This document shows, piece by piece, positions 5,962-13,745 of a stretch of 14,161 nucleotides of DNA. The number at the start of each line of letters is the position of its first letter. Positions within the stretch are counted from its first letter, which is position 1. The stretch is taken from NCBI GenBank assembly GCA_964639665.1, contig CAZXEU010000026.1, positions 1-14,161 on the forward strand, in the 5' to 3' direction. Under the pieces are notes generated by a model. The model was not told the DNA's origin and did no database searches. It saw only the letters and a list, made by a program, of their open reading frames with translations. The position numbers and the translations under genes were made by a program. The DNA is from CAZXEU01 sp964639665 (GTDB lineage Bacteria; Bacteroidota; Rhodothermia; Rhodothermales; Bin80).

Positions 5962-8799
5962 ATGCCCGCCCTTCGACCTCCATCAGGAACCACTCCAATC
6001 CCGGCCCTGCTCCCGCTATTGGTGGTATTGACCACTGCAAACACCAGCGCCCAACTGGCCCTTGACCCGCCCATACCGGTTGACAGCGCGGTGACGATTG
6101 GTCAGCTTGAGAACGGCATCACGTACTACCTTCGGGAAAATCACGAGCCGGAAGCGCGCCTGGAGCTTCGACTTGCCGTCAACGCGGGCAGCATTCTGGA
6201 GGACGAAGACCAGCGCGGACTGGCTCACTTTGTGGAGCACATGCTCTTCAATGGCACGCGTCGCTTTCCCAAGCAGACGCTCATGGCATTCCTGCAGCGC
6301 ATTGGCATGCAGATAGGCCCGGATATCAACGCCTATACGTCGTTCGACGAGACCGTTTACCAACTCCAGGTGCCCACTGACAGCATGGAGGTAGTGCGCA
6401 GCGCGTTCCAGGTCCTGGAGGACTGGGCAGCGTATGCAACGCTGAGCGACGAGGAAATCGACAACGAGCGCGGCGTGGTGCTGGAGGAATGGCGCAGCGG
6501 CCGTGGTGCGTATGGCCGAATGCTCGACGAGGTTCTGCCGGTTATTCTTGGCGAGTCCCGCTACGCCGAGCGGCTTCCCATTGGCGACACGCTCGTCATC
6601 GGGAACAGCTCGTACGAGACAGTGCGCCGGTTCTATGAAACCTGGTACCGGCCCGACTTGATGGCCGTGATCGTGGTAGGGGCGCTGGACGTGGAAACGA
6701 TGAAGTCGCTGGTAGAAGAGCATTTCTCCACCATCCCGCCAGCCGACGACCCGGTCCCGCGCCCGACATTCGGCGTGCCGCGCCTCGCGGAGACACGATA
6801 CAAGGTTGTGACGGACCCGGAGTATTCCTTTTTTCCGACGCTCTCCGTGAGCTACAGGCAGCCGAAGGCGGCCATGGAGACCGTCGCCGACTATCGCAAT
6901 TCCCTCGTTGGAATAATGGCGAGGGGAATGCTCTCACGGCGGTTCGGCGAGATTTCCGAAGACGGAACACGTGCTCCGTTCCTGAATGCCGGCGCAGGTC
7001 TTGGCGAAATTGTACGGGACGTGCCGCAATTCAGTCTTCAAGCGCTTGCCGCCGAAGACAGCCTGGTCGCGGCACTCCGCACACTGATTATCGAGGCAGA
7101 GCGCGTCAAGCAGCACAGATTCACACCGGGCGAATTCTCGCGCTACAAGGAGTCATTCATGCGCTCGCGCGAACAAGCCTACAATGAGCGTGACAATACG
7201 CCCTCGGCCCGGCTGGTGTCGACCTATGTTGCCCACTACCTGGAAAGCAGTCCGATGCCGGGTCCGGTAAACGCCTATCGACTAGCGCAGGAGCTGGTAC
7301 CTGCCATATCGCTGGACGAAGTCAGTGCGTACTTGCCGGAAGCGCTCAGCAGTCGGGACCGGGTAGTAACGGCGGACCTGCCGGAAAAGCCTTCGCTCGC
7401 ATGGATTACCGAGGAGGTCCTGGCGTCTACGTTCGAGCAATATGACGGCACTCAGGTAGAGCCGTATGTTGACGTGGCAGTGGATGCGCCCCTTTTCGAC
7501 AAGACGCTGGAACCCGCCGCCGTAGTCAGTGAAAGCACCATCGATGAGCTCGGAGTCACGGAGATCGCGCTGGCCAATGGCATCCGGGTCGTAATGAAGC
7601 CAACGGATTTTCGCGCGGACGAAGTCCGGTTCACTTCATTCAGCGAGGGGGGCAGCTCACTATACAGCGACGAGGATTATTACAACGCCCGGTATGCAGC
7701 CTCTACTGTCAGCGGCAGCGGCGTCGGTGCCTTTGACCAGGTCGCACTGCGCAAGAAGCTATCCGGCAAACGTGCGTCTGTGTCGGCATCCATCAGTGGA
7801 CTGTTTGAGGGTTTCAATGGTCAGGCATCGCCGGAAGACCTGGAACTGCTCTTTCAGCTGATACACCTGCGCGCCACGCGGCCGCGCCTGGACTCATCCG
7901 CATTTCTGTCCTACATCAACATCAACCGCACGTTTAGGGCGAACCGGGAGAACTCCCCCGACGCGGCCTTCAGCGATACCCTGGTCACCACGCTGTACAT
8001 GAATCACCCGCGTTCCAGACCCGTGACGGTGGAGGATCTGGATAGCGTGGACATGGGGCGCGCCCTGGAGATATACAAGGAGCGCTTCGCCGACATGGAC
8101 GACTTTGTATTCGTCTTCGTGGGCGCCTTCGACGTCGACACGCTGACTGCACTCGCGCAGACGTATCTCGGTACGCTGCCCGCGACGGATCGGGAAGAAA
8201 CGTGGCGTGACGTGAACAGGCGCACCCCCGATGCGAAGGTAGTCAAGACCGTTTACAGGGGACAGGAGCCGCAAAGCCGCGTCAACATTACGTTCAACGG
8301 CCCTTATGCGGACTCCAGGCAGGCCCGCCATCACATGGAGTCCCTCGAGATGCTGCTGGACATCATCCTGTTTGAAGAACTGCGTGAAGAGCGAGGCGGC
8401 GTCTACGGCGCGGGCGTCAGTGCATCGCCCGTCAGTCGCCCCTGGGAGAGCTACAGGTTTTCGATCAGCTTCGGCTGCGATCCGGAGCGCGCGGAAGAGC
8501 TGACAAGCGCCGTCTTCGAAACCATTGACGAAATCAAGCGCGGCGGAGTATCCGAGGACTACGTATCGCGCGTCAGGGAGCAGCAGCGCCAGGCGCGCAC
8601 AACCAGCCTGGAGCAGAACGGCTTCTGGGTAAGCGCGCTGCGCAGTGCCTACTACAGCGACAGCATTTCCGGGCCGCTGGACATCCTGCGCTTCGACGAG
8701 CTCGTGGACAGCCTGACGGCGGAAGATCTGCAGCAGGCCGCCCGCAAGTGGCTGACAGACCGCTTCGTACAGGTCACGCTCTTTCCCGAGCAGCCCTGA
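5962..8799 (+). CDS. Secreted M16 zinc metallopeptidase (insulinase/pitrilysin family, double unit)
   Basis: The product has about 945 residues. The frame is open from an ATG at 5893, but starting at 5962 gives a clean signal peptide: a short basic n-region, a hydrophobic core LLPLLVVLTTA, and a likely cleavage after TSA. Neither start has a Shine-Dalgarno. Numbered from 5962, the N-terminal unit has the inverted zinc motif HFVEH with H89, catalytic E92 and H93, and the third zinc ligand E169 in NERGVVLEEWR, 76 residues further on, as in active M16 enzymes. WYRPDLMAVIVVG is another family signature. The second half repeats the fold (ANGIRVVMKPTDF onward) but has no HxxEH, so it is the usual inactive partner that closes the chamber; LREERGGVYGAG is its conserved C-terminal segment. 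The fused arrangement resembles PqqL-type peptidases. It probably degrades peptides in the periplasm. The stop is TGA; the nuclease-like gene follows after 48 bases on the same strand. Confidence 0.93.
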   Translation: MPALRPPSGTTPIPALLPLLVVLTTANTSAQLALDPPIPVDSAVTIGQLENGITYYLRENHEPEARLELRLAVNAGSILEDEDQRGLAHFVEHMLFNGTRRFPKQTLMAFLQRIGMQIGPDINAYTSFDETVYQLQVPTDSMEVVRSAFQVLEDWAAYATLSDEEIDNERGVVLEEWRSGRGAYGRMLDEVLPVILGESRYAERLPIGDTLVIGNSSYETVRRFYETWYRPDLMAVIVVGALDVETMKSLVEEHFSTIPPADDPVPRPTFGVPRLAETRYKVVTDPEYSFFPTLSVSYRQPKAAMETVADYRNSLVGIMARGMLSRRFGEISEDGTRAPFLNAGAGLGEIVRDVPQFSLQALAAEDSLVAALRTLIIEAERVKQHRFTPGEFSRYKESFMRSREQAYNERDNTPSARLVSTYVAHYLESSPMPGPVNAYRLAQELVPAISLDEVSAYLPEALSSRDRVVTADLPEKPSLAWITEEVLASTFEQYDGTQVEPYVDVAVDAPLFDKTLEPAAVVSESTIDELGVTEIALANGIRVVMKPTDFRADEVRFTSFSEGGSSLYSDEDYYNARYAASTVSGSGVGAFDQVALRKKLSGKRASVSASISGLFEGFNGQASPEDLELLFQLIHLRATRPRLDSSAFLSYININRTFRANRENSPDAAFSDTLVTTLYMNHPRSRPVTVEDLDSVDMGRALEIYKERFADMDDFVFVFVGAFDVDTLTALAQTYLGTLPATDREETWRDVNRRTPDAKVVKTVYRGQEPQSRVNITFNGPYADSRQARHHMESLEMLLDIILFEELREERGGVYGAGVSASPVSRPWESYRFSISFGCDPERAEELTSAVFETIDEIKRGGVSEDYVSRVREQQRQARTTSLEQNGFWVSALRSAYYSDSISGPLDILRFDELVDSLTAEDLQQAARKWLTDRFVQVTLFPEQP

Positions 8800-8847
8800 C
8801 ATGCCGCCAGGCCCGTGCGAATATTTTGGCAAGCCATATGAAACAGC

Positions 8848-9186
8848 ATGAGCAGGGACGATATCGGACGGATTGATCCGGAAAGGCTTCGCGGCACCGA
8901 ACGCTTTTCATCGCGCGGTTCGGGTCTTGATCTGACCGTGCTGGATTTCTGGGCCTGGTCGTCCTCCGATCTAATGGAGAACACGACCCGCGGCGTTCTC
9001 GCGGAGTTCATCGTCGCTCACGCCATAGGAGCGGATACGTCGGGCGTGCGCAACGGCTGGGCTTCGGTGGATCTTGCGCTGCCGGACGGGACCCTGGTCG
9101 AGGTGAAGTCTTCCAGCTATATTCAGAGTTGGGAGCAAAAAGCCCTTTCCAGGATTACTTACGGCATCGCACCGACTCGCGTGTGA
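8848..9186 (+). CDS. N-terminal fragment that would actually be translated
   Basis: If the TGA is real, translation from the ATG at 8848 gives 112 residues ending in GIAPTRV. This keeps the putative catalytic residues D75, E85 and K87 but loses the C-terminal strands and helices that complete the fold, so it is probably inactive or unstable. The start has no clear Shine-Dalgarno. An ATG ten bases earlier is out of frame. Confidence 0.5.
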   Translation: MSRDDIGRIDPERLRGTERFSSRGSGLDLTVLDFWAWSSSDLMENTTRGVLAEFIVAHAIGADTSGVRNGWASVDLALPDGTLVEVKSSSYIQSWEQKALSRITYGIAPTRV

Positions 9187-9219
9187 GATCCGGACGCGGG
9201 AGCATTCACGGGCGAAATC

Positions 9220-9453
9220 ATGCGCCAGGCGGACATTTATGTTTTCGGACTCCTAGCCCCTCGCCTGGGCTACGAGATTGACCCCAAGGACTGCGACCAA
9301 TGGGTATTCTTTGTCCTTTCGACAACCGAGCTTGACCGGCAGATGGGTACAAGGCGCAGCATTTCGCTGAGCAAGCTGCGCACCATCGCCAAACCTGTAA
9401 CGTATTCCGAATTAGCGGATGCCGTAGATAAGGCCAAGCCTACGGCAATCTGA
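9220..9453 (+). CDS. C-terminal fragment after the premature stop
   Basis: These 77 codons begin with ATG (MRQADIYVFGLL) and end in TGA. The ATG is an internal methionine of the intact gene; it has no well-spaced ribosome-binding site, so independent translation is doubtful. The sequence character (RQADIYVF, DQW, FVLSTTEL, SISLSKLRTI) matches the C-terminal half of the nuclease-like family, which is why I treat it as part of the broken gene. Confidence 0.35.
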   Translation: MRQADIYVFGLLAPRLGYEIDPKDCDQWVFFVLSTTELDRQMGTRRSISLSKLRTIAKPVTYSELADAVDKAKPTAI

Positions 9454-9464
9454 ATTGGCCGTAG
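9440..9464. terminator. Probable bidirectional terminator between convergent transcripts
   Basis: CTACGGCAAT at 9440-9449 pairs with ATTGGCCGTAG at 9454-9464, giving about ten base pairs with one bulged base and a four-base loop. On the plus strand it is followed by CGCTTTT. The loop contains the stop codon of the broken nuclease gene, and the tRNA-Gly of the opposing operon ends about 65 bases away. A third copy of the arm, GCCGTAG at 9421-9427, could form a competing hairpin. Confidence 0.5.
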
Positions 9465-9528
9465 CGCTTTTCCGCGCCGGATACCGATGCCGTGCGTGGC
9501 AGACCGGAAGAATTGCACGAAGCGGATC

Positions 9529-9604
<76 letters not shown>

Positions 9605-9613
9605 ATTGCGCGC

Positions 9614-10108
9614 TTAAACATCCTCGCAAGCAGCCAGGATCCGCGCCGGTTCTAAGCACATCTCCAGAGCCGCAGGCATGGCTCCGACACTGCGCCAGAA
9701 TGCCGTCCCGACGTCGTTGCGGGCATCCACTTGCAGCCGAATAGACAGTCCGCCCATTCCGGCAGCCCATGCGGCCAGTGCCTGGACCAGCTTCCGTCCG
9801 ATACCGCGCCGCCGGGCCTCCCCGACGACATAGATGGCTTCCAGATACACCTCATTGCGCGGCGCATAGATCGGCGCGACGTTGCGCACGTGCGCTTTCA
9901 GAAAGCCCGCCAGCCCGCCCTTCTCTTCCGCTACGATTACTCGCGACTGGTCATCCCGCACCCAGTAGGGAAAGTCGTTGAGCCAGCGTTCAAGCGCATC
10001 CTCGCCCGGAGCACGCGCCGGATCCTGCGCGCCCTGCGACTCCAGAAGACGCAGCCACATGAGGCCTGCCTCTCGCGCGTCCAGCAGCCTGGCCCCCCGC
10101 ACTGTCAC
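9614..10108 (-). CDS. GNAT-family N-acetyltransferase
   Basis: The 164-residue protein has the GNAT fold: acetyl-CoA-binding motif A is LEAIYVVGEARRRGIGRKLV (about residues 89-108), with the R/Q-x-x-G-x-G signature as R99-R-R-G-I-G104. Motif B is QVDARNDVGTAFWRSVGAM (about 126-144), with the usual N...A..FW..VG pattern. The acceptor substrate (a small amine, an antibiotic or a protein N-terminus) cannot be told. The start is GTG at 10106-10108, overlapping the asd stop as GTGA, which suggests translational coupling to asd. No Shine-Dalgarno is visible, consistent with re-initiation. The stop is TAA, followed within nine bases by tRNA-Gly. Being the fourth gene of the SAM-riboswitch operon, it may have a role linked to amino-acid metabolism, but that is only positional inference. 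Confidence 0.88.
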   Translation of the reverse strand: MTVRGARLLDAREAGLMWLRLLESQGAQDPARAPGEDALERWLNDFPYWVRDDQSRVIVAEEKGGLAGFLKAHVRNVAPIYAPRNEVYLEAIYVVGEARRRGIGRKLVQALAAWAAGMGGLSIRLQVDARNDVGTAFWRSVGAMPAALEMCLEPARILAACEDV

Positions 10109-11166
10109 GCCAGCGCGGCCACAGGCCTCCGCCTGAGCAAGCCCTGCGCGTGCAGGAGTTCAGCATTGAGCACGGCGCCGCCGGCAGCGCCCCGGACGGT
10201 GTTGTGCACCAGAACCACGAACTTGAAGTCCAGTACCTCGCAGGGCCGGAGGCGTCCCACGGCCACGCCCATGCCACCTTCGAGCATCACATGGCGCCGA
10301 GGCTGCGGAAAATCCTCCTCGTCCGCAACATGCAGCAGCCGCTCCGGCTCGCCCGGCAGGCCAAGATGCCGCACGGGGCTCTCGAAACCTGTCAGCGCTT
10401 CGCGCACGTCCGCCAGATCTGCCTTGCGCCGGAGCCGCACGGATACGCACTCGAGGTGGCCCTCCAGGACGGGTACCCGATTGCAGTGTGCGCTGATGGT
10501 CATGGCTGCGGGCTCAATGCCCGAGCCCTGCAGCTTGCCCAGGAGCTTAAGCGGCTCGGTAGCCATCTTATCCTCCTCGCCCGCAATGTAGGGCACGATG
10601 TTCGCCAGCGAATCCAGCGAGGACACGCCGGGATAGCCCGCGCCCGACAGGGCCTGCAGGGTTGTAACCTGCACGGCATCCACTCCGAATGCGTCGTGCA
10701 GGGGCCGAAGCGCACAGACCATTCCAACTGTGGAGCAGTTTGGATTGGTAACGATGAACCCGTTCCAGGGCTGGTGCCGCACGAGCGCCGTATGGTCCGG
10801 GTTGATCTCCGGAATCAGCAATGGCACCCTCGGGTGCATGCGGTGGTTGCGGGCGTTGGAAATGACGGCCAGGCCGCTATCAGCCATTCGCCGCTCCACT
10901 TCTCCGGCCACACCGGATGAAAGACCGGAAAACACCAGGTCGCAGTCCGGCACCTCGGCCGTGCTCACCACCTCCATGTCGGCCACATGGGGCGGAATAG
11001 CCGTCGCGCCTATCCAGTTGGCAGCCTCGCGATAGCGTCTGCCCGCCGAGCGCTCGCTTGCCGCAAGCACCGCGATCTCAAACCAGGGATGCCCGTCAAG
11101 AATCTCGACGAATTTCTGGCCAACAGCTCCCGTGGCACCGAGTATGCCCACACGGTACTTGTCCAT
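10105..11166 (-). CDS. asd: Aspartate-semialdehyde dehydrogenase
   Basis: The enzyme reduces 4-phospho-L-aspartate to L-aspartate 4-semialdehyde with NADPH, the branch step feeding homoserine (methionine, threonine), lysine and diaminopimelate. The 353-residue length is normal. The N-terminal NADP-binding loop is GILGATGAVGQ (residues 7-17). The catalytic cysteine is C144 in NPNCST. R230 and H237 in HCNRVPVLEGH keep the seven-residue spacing of the substrate-binding Arg and catalytic His known from E. coli Asd. The motif NRVPVLEGHLE and the overall pattern fit the archaeal/yeast-like branch of the family better than the E. coli branch. It is cytoplasmic. It follows metX after 41 bases and overlaps the GNAT gene by four, so it should be controlled by the SAM riboswitch. 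A cell would normally also need it for lysine and cell wall synthesis, so a second promoter may exist. Confidence 0.95.
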   Translation of the reverse strand: MDKYRVGILGATGAVGQKFVEILDGHPWFEIAVLAASERSAGRRYREAANWIGATAIPPHVADMEVVSTAEVPDCDLVFSGLSSGVAGEVERRMADSGLAVISNARNHRMHPRVPLLIPEINPDHTALVRHQPWNGFIVTNPNCSTVGMVCALRPLHDAFGVDAVQVTTLQALSGAGYPGVSSLDSLANIVPYIAGEEDKMATEPLKLLGKLQGSGIEPAAMTISAHCNRVPVLEGHLECVSVRLRRKADLADVREALTGFESPVRHLGLPGEPERLLHVADEEDFPQPRRHVMLEGGMGVAVGRLRPCEVLDFKFVVLVHNTVRGAAGGAVLNAELLHAQGLLRRRPVAALA

Positions 11167-11207
11167 AGCCCAATCGGTCTCAGGTCCGTTCTTGCAATTG
11201 GCCTATT

Positions 11208-12242
11208 CTACGCGTCCACGCACTCTTGTCTCCATGTCCTGATGTGCTCTCCCAGCGTATCTACCTCGATAAGGAACGTGTCGTGACCGTGGGCAGCTTC
11301 CATTACAGCCAGCCGTGCATGGGGCATAAGCGAGACAAGCTCTTTCTGCTCACCCAGCGTATACAGAACATCCGATGCGATGCCGACAACGAGCGTCGGC
11401 TGCGCAATGGAAGCCAGGACATCCTCGTAGGTGCCCCGGCCGCGGGCAACGTCGTGCGAGTCCATAAGGCGCGTCAGATACACATAGCAATTGGCGTCGA
11501 AGCGCTGCACCAGCTTGTCTCCATGATGGTGCAGGTACGATTCTACGTTGAAGACGGATTCAGCGGCGCCGTTGCGAAACGTTCGTCCAAAGCGAGAAGC
11601 AAACGAGTCGGACGAGCGATAGGAAATCATCGCAATCATGCGGGCAACGGACAGGCCTGCAACCGGCTGGGATGCAGGATCATACCGACCACCCTTCCAG
11701 GCCGCGTCCCGGAAGATGGCCTGGCGCTGCGCTTCACTCCATGCAATGCACCAGGCGGAGTGGCGCCCTCCCACGCCGATCGGCACAAGGCCCCGGACAA
11801 AGTCGCCGTAGAAGGCCCATTCCAGCACCTGCATGCCTCCCATGGACCCTCCAATGGCGAAAGCGACGCCTCGGACGCCGAGAGCATCCAGGACAAGCTT
11901 GTGCAGCGCAACCGTATCCCGCACGGTAGCCTGGGGCAGGTCTATGCCATACGGCTTTCCCGTGTCGGGATTCATCGTGACCGGAGAGATGGATCCGTAT
12001 GGTGACCCGATCACGTTGAGGCACACGACAAAGTAGCGGTCCGTATCCAGCGCGGCTCCCGGGCCCACGCAGCCCCGCCACCAGTCGGCGGCGTCCGTAG
12101 TGCTGGTGAGGCTGTGGCCAACGACAACAGCGTTGTCCTTTGCCTCGTTCAAGGCTCCCCACGTGGAATAGCCCACGGGAACGCGCCGCAGCACGGCACC
12201 GCACTCAAGCTCGAATTCCGGGATGACGTGCGTCTTGACCAT
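11208..12242 (-). CDS. metX: Homoserine O-acetyltransferase (MetX)
   Basis: An alpha/beta-hydrolase-fold acyltransferase of 344 residues, the usual size for MetX. It transfers the acetyl group of acetyl-CoA to L-homoserine, making O-acetylhomoserine for MetY. The nucleophile is S133 in the elbow GGSMGGMQVLEWA; the rest of the triad is D291 in GIASDVLYTLGEQ and H320 in AAHGHDTFL. The N-terminus has the usual VGYSTWGALN and VVVGHSLT segments and the family string NVIGSPYGSISP. Some MetX-family members use succinyl-CoA instead; acetyl is the likelier acyl group given the adjacent MetY, but I cannot prove it from sequence. It starts 30 bases after the metY stop, has no evident Shine-Dalgarno, and ends in TAG. 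Confidence 0.95.
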   Translation of the reverse strand: MVKTHVIPEFELECGAVLRRVPVGYSTWGALNEAKDNAVVVGHSLTSTTDAADWWRGCVGPGAALDTDRYFVVCLNVIGSPYGSISPVTMNPDTGKPYGIDLPQATVRDTVALHKLVLDALGVRGVAFAIGGSMGGMQVLEWAFYGDFVRGLVPIGVGGRHSAWCIAWSEAQRQAIFRDAAWKGGRYDPASQPVAGLSVARMIAMISYRSSDSFASRFGRTFRNGAAESVFNVESYLHHHGDKLVQRFDANCYVYLTRLMDSHDVARGRGTYEDVLASIAQPTLVVGIASDVLYTLGEQKELVSLMPHARLAVMEAAHGHDTFLIEVDTLGEHIRTWRQECVDA

Positions 12243-12272
12243 GGCAAATGCGCACGGCGCTTGCGGGCGGCC

Positions 12273-13601
12273 TCAGACTGGAACCGGAGCCGGCACGCGC
12301 GAGAGCGCCCCCGCAAAGTCCGCCTTGATGTCCTCGATGTGCTCGATCCCTACCGACACGCGCACGAGGTCCGGAGGAACGCCTGCCGCCAGCTGCTCGG
12401 CATCCGTGAGCTGCGAATGGGTGGTGGAAGCGGGGTGAATGACCAGCGTCTTTGCATCGCCCACGTTCGCCAGGTGACTGGCGAGTTCGACGTTTTCGAC
12501 AAAGGCCTGGCCGGCTTCGCTCCCCCCCTCGACGCCAAATGCGAGAACAGGACCGTAGCCCCGGTGGAGGTACCGCCTGGCCCGATCGTGGTACGGGTGC
12601 GAGCGCAGTCCGGGGTAGCTGACCCACGTAACCTGCGGATGCGCCTCCAGCCACCGTGCCAGCTCGAGCGCGTTGTCGCAGCTTCGCTGGACGCGCAGCG
12701 AGAGCGTTTCAAGCCCCTGAAGCAACAGGAACGATGCGAACGGATTCTGGCACGGCCCCAAGTCGCGCAGCCCCTCCACGCGGGCCCGGATAATAAAGGC
12801 CACGTTCGCGCTAAGCACACCCGAGGGACCGAATACGTCCCAGAAACGGAGCCCATGGTAGCCCGGCGATGGCTCCGTGAATACGGGGAATCGGCCGTTA
12901 TTCCACGGAAACGTGCCCGCGTCAACGACTACGCCGCCGATCGTCGTTCCGTGTCCGCCAATCCACTTCGTGGCACTGGCAACCACGATATCCGCGCCAT
13001 GGTCGATGGGACGGAAGAGGTAGCCTGCGGCGCCGAACGTATTGTCCACGACCAGCGGGATGCCGTGCCGTTTGGCGAGCGCCGAGATCCGCTCGAAGTC
13101 CGGGATGTTGAACTTGGGGTTGCCAATGGTCTCCAGGTAAATCGCCTTGGTATTCTCGTCCAGATGCGCGGCGATCGAGTCAGGGTCGTCGCCGTCGGCG
13201 AAACGCACGTCAATGCCCAGCCGCGGCAGCGAGACCTTGAACTGGTTGTACGTGCCCCCGTACAGGAAACTCGTCGACACGATGTTGTCACCGGCCTCTG
13301 CCAGCGTGGCAATGGCCAGGAACTGGGCCGCCTGGCCGCTGCTGGTAGCGAGCGCAGCCACGCCGCCCTCCAGCGCAGCGATGCGCTGCTCGAAAACATC
13401 ATTGGTCGGATTCATGATGCGCGTGTAAATGTTGCCAAACTGCTGCAGGGCGAACAGGTTGGCTCCATGTGCCGCGTCATCAAACGTATACGAGGTGGTC
13501 GCGTAGACCGGTACGGCCCGGGAATTGGTTGTCGGGTCCGGTTCCTGTCCCGCGTGAAGCTGCAGCGTTTCGAAGTGCAGCCGATGTCCGTTGGTGCTCA
13601 T
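12273..13601 (-). CDS. metY: O-acetylhomoserine sulfhydrylase / aminocarboxypropyltransferase (MetY)
   Basis: A PLP-dependent Cys/Met-metabolism enzyme of 442 residues, the typical length of MetY, which is longer than MetB/MetC. It replaces the acetate of O-acetylhomoserine with sulfide (giving homocysteine) or methanethiol (giving methionine). The PLP lysine is K212 in SATKWIGGHGTTIGG; D186 in VVDNTFG should pair with the pyridine nitrogen; YTRIMNPTND near residues 59-68 and SSGQAA near 87-92 are phosphate- and cofactor-binding segments. It is the first gene after the SAM-I riboswitch. The ATG at 13599-13601 is the natural N-terminus (MSTNGHRLHFETLQLHAG) although no Shine-Dalgarno is visible. 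The stop is TGA. Direct sulfhydrylation implied by MetX plus MetY would make MetB and MetC unnecessary. Confidence 0.96.
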   Translation of the reverse strand: MSTNGHRLHFETLQLHAGQEPDPTTNSRAVPVYATTSYTFDDAAHGANLFALQQFGNIYTRIMNPTNDVFEQRIAALEGGVAALATSSGQAAQFLAIATLAEAGDNIVSTSFLYGGTYNQFKVSLPRLGIDVRFADGDDPDSIAAHLDENTKAIYLETIGNPKFNIPDFERISALAKRHGIPLVVDNTFGAAGYLFRPIDHGADIVVASATKWIGGHGTTIGGVVVDAGTFPWNNGRFPVFTEPSPGYHGLRFWDVFGPSGVLSANVAFIIRARVEGLRDLGPCQNPFASFLLLQGLETLSLRVQRSCDNALELARWLEAHPQVTWVSYPGLRSHPYHDRARRYLHRGYGPVLAFGVEGGSEAGQAFVENVELASHLANVGDAKTLVIHPASTTHSQLTDAEQLAAGVPPDLVRVSVGIEHIEDIKADFAGALSRVPAPVPV

Positions 13602-13671
13602 GGCTATGGTGTGGTATGGTGGCTAAAGTAAATGGCACCACCCGGACCGCCCCTGGCGAGGAAGGGGCAAC

Positions 13672-13707
13672 AAAAAACCCCTTCCGCGCTCAAGATGGCG
13701 GAAGAGG
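13672..13707 (-). terminator. Intrinsic terminator of the SAM riboswitch
   Basis: On the minus strand CCTCTTCCGC (13707-13698) pairs over ten positions, one of them G-T, with GCGGAAGGGG (13687-13678) around a ten-base loop. TTTTTT follows at 13677-13672. It lies between the aptamer and metY, about 70 bases before the metY start, as expected of a transcription-attenuating expression platform. Confidence 0.88.
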
Positions 13708-13745
13708 CGAATCGAACTCGCACCGGAAAACCGGCTTTGTCTCCC

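Larger units (their letters stand above)
8848..9453 (+). pseudogene. PD-(D/E)XK nuclease-like gene interrupted by an in-frame TGA
   Basis: Two open frames, 8848-9186 and 9220-9453, lie in the same frame and are separated only by TGA at 9184-9186 (codon 113) and eleven sense codons. Read through, they give about 201 residues with continuous sequence character. The first part has an alpha-helical acidic segment (RGVLAEFIVAHAIG, E53) followed by VDLALPDGTLVEVKSSSYIQSWEQ, which carries D75, E85 and K87 in the D-x(n)-ExK arrangement of restriction-endonuclease-like folds. The second part has RQADIYVFGLL and the QW-containing segment DQWVFFVLSTTEL. In homologues I recall, a tryptophan followed by aspartate stands where the TGA is (TRxWD), so one G-to-A change (TGG to TGA) would explain the break. 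TGA is the normal stop of at least five other genes here, so recoding is unlikely. It is either a recent nonsense mutation or a sequencing/assembly error. The natural function of this family is not known to me. Confidence 0.75.

Noticed and set aside
9184..9186. TGA read as tryptophan (altered code) or selenocysteine
   Set aside because: DinB, M16, the nuclease gene itself, asd and metY all end in TGA at the expected lengths. No convincing SECIS-type hairpin follows this TGA, and the residue expected is Trp, not Cys.
12114..13631. A 505-codon open frame on the plus strand opposite metX and metY
   Set aside because: It is the antisense shadow of two certain genes on the minus strand; its peptide is arginine-rich without motifs. 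The same applies to long opposite-strand frames at 10150-10920, 7894-8832, 6016-6723, 4077-4841 and 1256-2230.
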